A DNA stretch of 8,166 nucleotides from Sideroxydans sp. (GTDB taxonomy: Bacteria; Pseudomonadota; Gammaproteobacteria; Burkholderiales; Gallionellaceae). Each line of letters opens with the position of its first letter. Position 1 is the stretch's first letter. The DNA lies in contig JAVBYP010000020.1 of assembly GCA_030823965.1 (NCBI GenBank), forward strand, positions 1-8,166, written 5' to 3'. The translations under genes were made by a program, and so were the position numbers. Positions 1 to 5,335 of the stretch are shown here, one piece after another. Below the pieces are notes generated by a model. That model was not told where the DNA came from and did no database searches. It saw only the letters and a program-made list of their open reading frames with translations.

Positions 1-1
1 T

Positions 2-919
2 CCATTGCGCTGGGAAAGTGTTGCAGGGGATAGACTCTATAAATCCTATCAAGACTTTCAGCCTGACCTTATGCTGTTCATACAAGAGCCGACCTATGGG
101 AATCGCGGCAACAAGGTTCTAGAAAAGATTACCGTCCCCAAAATTGGCTGGAATGTTGAAGCTTATGAGGAGATTGAGCGCCTAAAAGAAAGTAGCCAAT
201 TCTTTGATGCCTATAACTTGTTCAACCAAAATGCTGTCGCACTATTGAATAAAGAGCTAATCCCAGCGAAATACTTATGTCACGCAGTTAATCCAAAACG
301 CTTCTTCCCGCAGCCCGATTGTCAACCTCTGTATGATATTTGCTTCGTCGGAAATTTCAGTCCGTGGCGAGACGAAGTATTGAATGCCGCACTGGGCGTA
401 ACCAACAATGTTGCTTTGTATGGCCCCAACTGGGTAGGTAATCGAAAAAGCAAGATTGCCCCCAAGATGCTTGCTATCATTCATAAAGGCAATTCGATCA
501 TCGGGAATGAGTTGAATTCCTTATTCAGTTCATCCAAGGTTGTCATCAATGTTTCGAGAGTTCGGGATAGCGCCGGTTTGAACATGCGATTCTTCGAAGT
601 GCTTGCTGCCGGAGCCTGTTTGTTGACAGATACTCCGCCTGAGCTTGAACGACACTTCATCCCCAATAGGCACCTCGCCACTTTTAGTAATATTGACGAA
701 CTAAAGCGTCATTTAACGGCGTTGTTGGCAGACCCGTCTTTGCGACAAGATATTGGGGTCGAGGGCTATAAACACGTCGTTGCCAAGCATACTTACCTAC
801 ATTTGGCGGAACACTTTCTGTTGCAATTTGATGCACTAGTTCACAGGGAGAGCTTACCAGGGCTGCAGGCTAATTCCCTTCGTCCCACTTCCCTCGACCC
901 GGAACAGGATCCCAAGTAG
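2..919 (+). CDS. CgeB-like glycosyltransferase, 5' end missing
   Basis: The frame is open from base 2 to the stop at 917-919. The TTG at base 5 is more likely an internal leucine than a start, so the N-terminus lies outside the window. Residues are numbered from that TTG (304 in view). The C-terminal half looks like the CgeB / 'glycosyl transferases group 1' domain: a DICFVGNFSPWR strand near 111-122, then a GLNMRFFEVLAAGACLLTD segment (191-209), which is the usual donor-binding signature. A DELKRHL helix and a final HTYLHLAEHF segment follow (about 231-271). Such proteins transfer a sugar from a nucleotide-sugar donor, and the setting suggests LPS or another surface glycan; acceptor and sugar are unknown. 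The last 16 or so residues are encoded on the strand opposite the end of the converging family 2 gene and look unlike a conserved domain, so this tail may be an acquired extension. Family call fairly sure, substrate not. Confidence 0.8.
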   Translation, partial: PLRWESVAGDRLYKSYQDFQPDLMLFIQEPTYGNRGNKVLEKITVPKIGWNVEAYEEIERLKESSQFFDAYNLFNQNAVALLNKELIPAKYLCHAVNPKRFFPQPDCQPLYDICFVGNFSPWRDEVLNAALGVTNNVALYGPNWVGNRKSKIAPKMLAIIHKGNSIIGNELNSLFSSSKVVINVSRVRDSAGLNMRFFEVLAAGACLLTDTPPELERHFIPNRHLATFSNIDELKRHLTALLADPSLRQDIGVEGYKHVVAKHTYLHLAEHFLLQFDALVHRESLPGLQANSLRPTSLDPEQDPK

Positions 920-1784
920 CGAGGCCATCCAAGGGATAGCCGTAACGCAAGGTGTAGCCCAATCGTCTTAGCCTGCCAAGTAAGGTCGGCTTGATGCAGT
1001 TGTATGGATTGTCTGGTGTATTGCCCTTGTCAGCATTGCGCAGTGTAGGCAGGACCTTTCGAAAGAACTCTAGATGCGTGATACCCCACTTCATCACGAA
1101 CATACGTCCGCCTTGGTTATGAGTGATGCGGCCTGTGCTGGCCATACCGAAGTGGTAGAAACGACTCGCACCAACGATACGGAAGTTGCGACAACCGGCA
1201 ACCCAGAACTTCATTATCAGATCATCGTCACTACTCATGCCGGGCGAGAATTCAACACTGTAGCCCCCTAACAAAGCCCACCATTTCTTGTGTACTAGTG
1301 TGGGCTGCAATGACCCCCCTTCAAAATCTCCTCGCTTATCCTGCATGCAGCCCTGCAAGAATCCACCTTCGTCAAAAGCTTCCGGAGAACGCCCAAAATC
1401 TTGCTTGATGATATAGGGGTGATCGTTAGTTTCAGGCTGTATCAATGTACCGAAAAACAAAGCAAGGTCGGTATCGAGCGACTTGACCGCCTCCACAAAG
1501 GCCACATCCCATCCGGGTGCTGCCACCATGTCGTCATTCATAAAAAGCACCCAATCGTTATTTGCCTTCGCCATCAGATGATTCACCGAGAGGCAGACGC
1601 CGACGTTCTTCTCGGTATGGGTGTAGCGAATCCCTTTTGATTTTACCCACTCGAGCGAACCATCCGAGCCATCATTAAGATGCACAATGATCTCGTGATT
1701 GAACTGTGAATGTTTTTGTATGCTCTCGACACACAACTTCAAAAAAGCGAGATTGTTCCAACTGGGGATGACGACGCTGAACAT
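870..1784 (-). CDS. Family 2 (GT-A) glycosyltransferase, LPS/O-antigen type
   Basis: A 304-residue protein starting MFSVVIPSWNN, the classic first strand of family 2 transferases. The ND pair at 37-38 (in LNDGSDG) probably contacts the nucleotide, and NDDM at 83-86 is the DXD-like metal and donor site. The SSDDD at 184-188 fits the acceptor/catalytic-base region. I chose the ATG at 1784. It has a good ribosome site (AGAGGA, 4-nt spacer) and begins exactly at the conserved fold, and the 21-residue extension to 1847 would overlap the ligase gene. It is the last gene of a minus-strand block, 25 bp after waaL. The first 240 residues align without gaps to the product of 4453-5292, with about 119 identities by hand count. 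Its C-terminus (245-304) is unrelated to that paralogue and ends in a W/G-rich segment (TWDPVPGRGKW). The 3' end overlaps the CgeB-like gene by 50 bp. Transferred sugar unknown; no membrane segment seen, so probably cytoplasmic. Confidence 0.88.
   Translation of the reverse strand: MFSVVIPSWNNLAFLKLCVESIQKHSQFNHEIIVHLNDGSDGSLEWVKSKGIRYTHTEKNVGVCLSVNHLMAKANNDWVLFMNDDMVAAPGWDVAFVEAVKSLDTDLALFFGTLIQPETNDHPYIIKQDFGRSPEAFDEGGFLQGCMQDKRGDFEGGSLQPTLVHKKWWALLGGYSVEFSPGMSSDDDLIMKFWVAGCRNFRIVGASRFYHFGMASTGRITHNQGGRMFVMKWGITHLEFFRKVLPTLRNADKGNTPDNPYNCIKPTLLGRLRRLGYTLRYGYPLDGLATWDPVPGRGKWDEGN
1227..1262 (-). repeat. Inverted near-identical 36-bp patch, copy 1
   Basis: Read on the minus strand, this stretch encodes YSVEFSPGMSSD in the family 2 enzyme. 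It matches 4975-5010 on the plus strand at 33 of 36 bases, and the inner 27 bases (1227-1253 against 4984-5010) differ at one position. The two copies form an inverted pair about 3.7 kb apart. They lie at the same codons of two paralogous genes, so common descent or gene conversion explains them; they do not look like a mobile-element end. Confidence 0.75.
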
Positions 1785-1788
1785 GATG

Positions 1789-1794
1789 TCCTCT
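1789..1794 (-). promoter_or_regulatory. Ribosome binding site for the minus-strand family 2 gene
   Basis: On the minus strand AGAGGA is followed by CATC and then the ATG at 1784. This close match to the anti-Shine-Dalgarno decides the start in favour of MFSVVIPSW over the longer reading from 1847. It lies in the 25-bp gap after the waaL stop, so it would support translation from a shared transcript. Confidence 0.75.
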
Positions 1795-1809
1795 GATAAT
1801 GAGTTGATA

Positions 1810-3096
1810 CTATTTTCCCTGGCTACCATGATGAGTTGCAATCGCAAGCAGTGCCGCCACCGTTAGGCTATAAAACGCAGCTGTCATCTTCAGATCAAAT
1901 GTTTCCACAGTCAGTCCGAATACAAAGAATCCAAGCGTCACACATATGCCCATCATCGCGGCACCCACTTGCTGTTGATTCTCCGACCTAGAGGCGCGAA
2001 TGAATAAATAGAAGGGTGCAAAATATATCGACAATATTGAAATAAAGCCAAACAGACCGAATCGAACGGTTTGAGCCAGTACTTCGTTATGCACTTCCCC
2101 CTTTCCATAGTCTGCAGCTGCCTGTGTAATGAATCCCGAAGAGCTCATCGCATCCATTGCTCTTGCAAACCCTTCCGCGCCAACTCCCAATATCGGATTT
2201 TCAATGATCAGATGAAATGCCGCTTTCCACAACTGCAGCCTTATTCCTATAGATGTATCCACATTACCATGGTCAAACTCAGACAAATCGGAATACACCA
2301 TCCACAATCGCTCACGAATGGGTTCAACAAAAAAGAAGCCGATCAATCCTATGATTGAAAATATAACCACTGACAAACCAAACAACTTGATCAGACCGGC
2401 CTTGAACTTGAAATATAAATAAACTGCAGCAAATATTGGAATTGCAATCCAACCTCCCCGAGCGCTAGACAGAATAGACATCGAGCATCCAGCAGCAAAA
2501 CCCAGCAGTTTTAATGCTCTTACGAATGGTTTATCTTTCTGAATCCAATCAATGCAAATTACTGATAGGAATCCCAGCAAAAGTGACACATCTCCCAAAT
2601 GAATGTGATTCAGGTATGGGGTTGATGCATGGTGTCTCAATGTCGGATTAGGAATCATTACGACCATAAATGCTGCAATCGCACCGATTGGAAAAGCATA
2701 TTGAATCGTAGAAAGCGTTCTCATTTTTTGATCACGCAAAAACAGGAATACAGGTATCGCCAACAAAAAACGTGCTGCAGAATCAAAATACCGCCCGTTT
2801 AAATCTTGATGATATATTTGGCTAATCAGGGTAACGCCGACCCCTGATGCCATTGCCACACCGAAAATGAGACCGGAATCTTCGAATCCTTGACGATTTG
2901 TTTTTGTTTTTTGAAATGTGCAGATTGAAACTAGCGAAATGATTGAGATAAGGAACAGAGAGGCATTCATCCCGCCGCGAACTGCAAAAAACAAAGCTGG
3001 AAAGACTATCAGAACTGCTGCAACCAGGTGCTCGACTAAAGAATAGGTGGGATAAGTTGAGTAAAATTTAGATTTCACATAAGTCCCCAACCACAC
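1810..3096 (-). CDS. waaL: O-antigen ligase, WaaL/Wzy_C family
   Basis: A 428-residue polytopic membrane protein with roughly 12 hydrophobic segments. Between about 258 and 338 lies one large hydrophilic loop, expected in the periplasm. Three family landmarks are visible: R213 in SSARGGW, R286 in SIGIRLQLW and H336 in EVHNEVL, with ENPILGVGAEGF (299-310) inside the loop. From memory, E. coli WaaL depends on two arginines and a histidine at nearly the same numbers (R215, R288, H338). WaaL joins O-polysaccharide from undecaprenyl diphosphate to lipid A-core on the periplasmic side. I take GTG at 3096 as the start because GGAAGG sits 4 nt before it and the first membrane helix begins near residue 22. 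The gene lies between a family 9 and a family 2 transferase on the same strand (gaps 61 and 25 bp), which suits LPS work. Its sampled GC (35-37% on two lines) is below that of the neighbours. A Wzy polymerase or a ligase for another glycan is possible. Confidence 0.83.
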   Translation of the reverse strand: MWLGTYVKSKFYSTYPTYSLVEHLVAAVLIVFPALFFAVRGGMNASLFLISIISLVSICTFQKTKTNRQGFEDSGLIFGVAMASGVGVTLISQIYHQDLNGRYFDSAARFLLAIPVFLFLRDQKMRTLSTIQYAFPIGAIAAFMVVMIPNPTLRHHASTPYLNHIHLGDVSLLLGFLSVICIDWIQKDKPFVRALKLLGFAAGCSMSILSSARGGWIAIPIFAAVYLYFKFKAGLIKLFGLSVVIFSIIGLIGFFFVEPIRERLWMVYSDLSEFDHGNVDTSIGIRLQLWKAAFHLIIENPILGVGAEGFARAMDAMSSSGFITQAAADYGKGEVHNEVLAQTVRFGLFGFISILSIYFAPFYLFIRASRSENQQQVGAAMMGICVTLGFFVFGLTVETFDLKMTAAFYSLTVAALLAIATHHGSQGK

Positions 3097-3100
3097 ATCA

Positions 3101-3106
3101 CCTTCC
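3101..3106 (-). promoter_or_regulatory. Ribosome binding site for waaL (GTG start)
   Basis: On the minus strand GGAAGG is followed by TGAT and then GTG. The string AGGTGAT also matches the distal part of the anti-Shine-Dalgarno complement. An ATG overlapping the GTG in another frame (3098-3096) runs into a stop after seven codons, so the GTG is the working start. Confidence 0.7.
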
Positions 3107-3112
3107 GCCCAT

Positions 3113-3133
3113 GGAAGGTCTGCAAGACCTCCC
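3113..3133 (-). promoter_or_regulatory. Stem-loop in the leader just before waaL
   Basis: In the minus-strand RNA, GGGAGGUCU and AGACCUUCC can pair over nine positions, one of them a G-U wobble, around a UGC triloop. The hairpin lies 24 nt after the family 9 stop and 6 nt before the waaL ribosome site. No U-run follows, so it is not a standard rho-independent terminator. It could block decay from the 3' side, cause pausing, or tune waaL translation; the role is inference. Confidence 0.5.
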
Positions 3134-3157
3134 CCTAAACAACTCGCCCAACAACTT

Positions 3158-4234
3158 CTAGCGAATACCCAATTCCCCCAACGCTTGCACGACCTTCTTC
3201 ACCGGAAGGTTCTGTAAACAGTCGCTTGAGCTGGATATATGTCTGTCGCATCCCTCGAACATACAGGGAACACAATCACGTTCGTCCTGCAATAAAACGA
3301 CATTGTTAACGTGTTGGGTGCCCCTCATCACAAATGGATTAGCATCAAACTCGTACTTTGCCGGCCAAGGGCCCCACTTGATTGCATTTGTTGGCCCAAA
3401 TATTGCGATTGTTGGCGTACCCATTGCCGCAGCAAGGTGAGTAACCACCGTATCTGGCCCAACGTAAGCCTTAGCATTGCACAGCAAGTAAGCTAGACAA
3501 GGAAAGCTCAACTTACCCGCAAGATTGATCGTATCGATTGGCATCAGAGCCGCCAACTCCCTCAAGCCGACAGTCTCATGCTCGTCATTGCCTCCGGTCA
3601 ATACTATTCGAACGCCCCTTGCATGCAACCAAGTAGCCAAAGCGATCCAAGCTTCGTTATTCCATGCTTTGTAGAAATACTTTGGATAAACATGCAAAAC
3701 CACGTAAGGCTGTAGCGAAATATCAAAAGGTAAGGCTGCATGTACCACCGCCTCATCTTGCGCATCCCATTTCATGACCACTTCATGACATCTTGGGATA
3801 CTCAACAAATCGGCCAGCTTAAGATGCATCAGTACCGTATGCGTATTCAAATTGTCAGATTCGACCGTCCTCGAAAGCAACCATCTTTTCCATTGATGCT
3901 TCCCCCCCGGATCGACCTCGCCAATGCAATATTTTCCAGCAACACGAGCATAAATCGTTGGGCGATCACTCGACATGGTGGACAACGCTAAATCATAGTT
4001 GCGCCATAAACTCATCAAGAAACGAATACTTTGAATAAATGAAGAACGATGGGTCACAGCAATTACATTGTCGACGTCGTTATTACGCGAAAGCACTCCC
4101 TCAGTTCCCGCAAAGACCAAGACATCTATCCTAGCGCCTGGCCATGCAAGCCTGAGTGATCTAAGCAATGGTGTAATCAGCAAAACATCACCTATGCGGC
4201 GTGTCGCAACTACTAATATTTGTTTATTATTCAT
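3158..4234 (-). CDS. Family 9 glycosyltransferase (LPS heptosyltransferase type, WaaQ/WaaF-like)
   Basis: A 358-residue GT-B protein of usual family length. The N-terminal domain opens ILVVATRRIGDVLLITPLLR (6-25), the typical family 9 start with the G-D loop. The C-terminal domain has the PKYFYKAWN segment (184-192; K189 matches the lysine expected at the ADP-heptose site) and VLTGG (211-215). GPDTVVTHLAAAMGTP (259-274) holds the acidic and His residues of the donor site. Near the end lies a cysteine set (C321, C324, C329, C339), as is common in WaaF-type enzymes. The probable role is transfer of L-glycero-D-manno-heptose, or a related sugar, to the LPS inner core in the cytoplasm. I start it at the ATG at 4234, where the fold begins. 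A longer reading from 4264 adds ten residues (MLLSRGWWAC) that do not look like the family. The site before 4234 is only G-rich (GGTGGG, 5-nt spacer). It heads the minus-strand block, with waaL 61 bp downstream. The exact sugar and its place in the core are not shown. Confidence 0.87.
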   Translation of the reverse strand: MNNKQILVVATRRIGDVLLITPLLRSLRLAWPGARIDVLVFAGTEGVLSRNNDVDNVIAVTHRSSFIQSIRFLMSLWRNYDLALSTMSSDRPTIYARVAGKYCIGEVDPGGKHQWKRWLLSRTVESDNLNTHTVLMHLKLADLLSIPRCHEVVMKWDAQDEAVVHAALPFDISLQPYVVLHVYPKYFYKAWNNEAWIALATWLHARGVRIVLTGGNDEHETVGLRELAALMPIDTINLAGKLSFPCLAYLLCNAKAYVGPDTVVTHLAAAMGTPTIAIFGPTNAIKWGPWPAKYEFDANPFVMRGTQHVNNVVLLQDERDCVPCMFEGCDRHISSSSDCLQNLPVKKVVQALGELGIR

Positions 4235-4452
4235 GCATGCCCACCACCCCCGAGAGAGCAGCATTACCCCGCTGATTATTATTTGGCCTACGTAGTAACG
4301 CAGACTTCGCCTTAACCGAAACGGTTGATTTTAGCATTTGCGCAACAATTACCATCATCACAAATCAATTAGTTGGCGGAAAGTATCAGCAACATCAAGA
4401 ATTTTCTGGCACGATACCATCGTTAATCAATAGCCTATCCCATCATATAAAC
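4235..4452. other. Divergent intergenic region, probable two-way promoter region
   Basis: These 218 bp separate the starts of the two divergent blocks, so promoters for both should lie here. On the minus strand a -10-like TAATAAT (4281-4275) would give a leader of about 34 nt for the family 9 gene, but no good -35 sits upstream. On the plus strand only weak pairs are visible, such as TTGATT at 4325 with an AT-rich stretch near 4348. Possible operator-like symmetry: AACCG-AAA-CGGTT (4314-4326), the 8-bp palindrome CTACGTAG (4288-4295), and an imperfect pair CAACAATT (4343-4350) with AATTAGTTG (4367-4375). I see no Shine-Dalgarno before the ATG at 4453. No gene is supported here. Confidence 0.4.
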
Positions 4453-5292
4453 ATGTTCTCAATTCTGATCCCCACCTGGAACAACCTTCCCCTTTTGCAA
4501 TTGTGCATCCGCAGCATCCGCGAGAATTCAGCATTCGACCATCAGATCATCGTGCATGTGAACGATGGCAGTGATGGCACACTGGAGTGGGTGCGTACGC
4601 AAGGTATCACACACACCTCCTCACCGGACAACATCGGCATCTGTCTAGCTGTGAACGAATCTGCCATGCACGCCACGCATGACTACATCCTGTATCTGAA
4701 CGATGATATGTACTGCTGCCCCGGCTGGGACGCAGCGCTGGTAAATAAACTCAAGGAACTCGACACCGATCTATTCATGCTTTCCGGCACCATGATCGAA
4801 CCGCGAGACACGAACAACCCCTGTGTGATCGTGCGCAACTACGGCAGCGATACGGATAATTTCGATGAGGCTAGATTATTGGCGGAACTATCCCAGCACC
4901 AAAAGCCCGACTGGCTTGGCGCCACCTGGCCGCCAACATTGGTGAGCAAGCGCTGGTGGTTCAAGGTCGGCGGATACAGTAGTGAATTCTCGCCAGGCAT
5001 GAGTAGTGACAACGACTTTTCTATGAAAATGTGGCATGCAGGATGCAGAATATTTCTGGGAGTTGGCGACTCGCTTGTATATCACTTTCAATGCAAATCG
5101 ACGGGCAAGGTAAAAAAGAATGACGGTGGGGCGCAATTTCTTAACAAATGGGGAATGCGTCAGTCCGTATTCGACCGATACTACCTGCGTCGCGGTCAAA
5201 TTGCTCGAGAAGTCGAATTAAAGGAACCAGAAAATAATTCAAGGTTGCGATGGGAATTACTGAGGAGCAGAATAAAGCGCCGATTCAGTTGA
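4453..5292 (+). CDS. Family 2 (GT-A) glycosyltransferase, paralogue of 870-1784
   Basis: A 279-residue protein starting MFSILIPTWNN, with VNDGSDG (36-42) and the DXD-like NDDM (83-86). The segment YSSEFSPGMSSDND (175-188) probably belongs to the acceptor/catalytic region. It aligns gap-free with the minus-strand family 2 protein over the first 240 residues (about half identical); after that the proteins differ, and this one ends in a short basic tail (RLRWELLRSRIKRRFS). The likely job is transfer of one sugar to the LPS core or O-chain in the cytoplasm. The ATG at 4453 begins the conserved fold, but no ribosome site precedes it, so expression may be weak or leaderless. It is first in the plus-strand block, 43 bp before msbA. 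By hand count GC falls from about 54% (4501-4980) to about 45% (4981-5280), suggesting a mosaic origin. The sugar it transfers cannot be read from the sequence. Confidence 0.87.
   Translation: MFSILIPTWNNLPLLQLCIRSIRENSAFDHQIIVHVNDGSDGTLEWVRTQGITHTSSPDNIGICLAVNESAMHATHDYILYLNDDMYCCPGWDAALVNKLKELDTDLFMLSGTMIEPRDTNNPCVIVRNYGSDTDNFDEARLLAELSQHQKPDWLGATWPPTLVSKRWWFKVGGYSSEFSPGMSSDNDFSMKMWHAGCRIFLGVGDSLVYHFQCKSTGKVKKNDGGAQFLNKWGMRQSVFDRYYLRRGQIAREVELKEPENNSRLRWELLRSRIKRRFS
4975..5010 (+). repeat. Inverted near-identical 36-bp patch, copy 2
   Basis: This stretch encodes YSSEFSPGMSSD and matches the reverse complement of 1227-1262 at 33 of 36 bases. The synonymous positions are also nearly all the same, which is more than the roughly 50% protein identity of the two genes would lead one to expect. 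It coincides with the point where GC content of this gene drops. Confidence 0.75.
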
Positions 5293-5310
5293 CTAGCATC
5301 GGCTTCTAAA

Positions 5311-5331
5311 TTGAGTTTCTGATAAACTCGG
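5311..5331 (+). promoter_or_regulatory. Stem-loop just before msbA
   Basis: GAGTTT (5313-5318) and AAACTC (5324-5329) form a perfect 6-bp stem around CTGAT, and two G-U pairs could extend it outward. It ends 4 to 6 nt before the msbA ATG, where a ribosome site would normally be, and no clear Shine-Dalgarno is present. No U-run follows, so a terminator is unlikely. A translational effect on msbA is possible but is inference. Confidence 0.4.
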
Positions 5332-5335
5332 CAAG

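Noticed and set aside
5..7. TTG as the true start of the CgeB-like gene
   Set aside because: The frame is open to the window edge, the family usually has more N-terminal sequence, and no ribosome site can be seen in the four preceding bases.
1785..1847. A 21-residue N-terminal extension of the minus-strand family 2 protein, starting at 1847
   Set aside because: It would overlap the end of waaL and precedes the conserved MFSVVIPSW start, which has its own good ribosome site at 1789-1794.
3111..3113. A leader peptide (ATG at 3113, minus strand) ahead of waaL
   Set aside because: It runs only four codons before a stop and lacks a suitably spaced ribosome site; chance is the better explanation.
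3113..3133. A rho-independent terminator between the family 9 gene and waaL
   Set aside because: The stem is good, but no U-run follows on the minus strand and the waaL ribosome site comes directly after it.
4235..4264. A ten-residue extension of the family 9 protein, starting at 4264
   Set aside because: The added residues (MLLSRGWWAC) lie outside the family fold, which starts at MNNKQILVV; the start at 4234 is simpler, although its ribosome site is also weak.
4888..5199. A 103-codon minus-strand open frame
   Set aside because: It lies wholly inside the plus-strand family 2 gene, antisense to it, and shows no recognisable domain.
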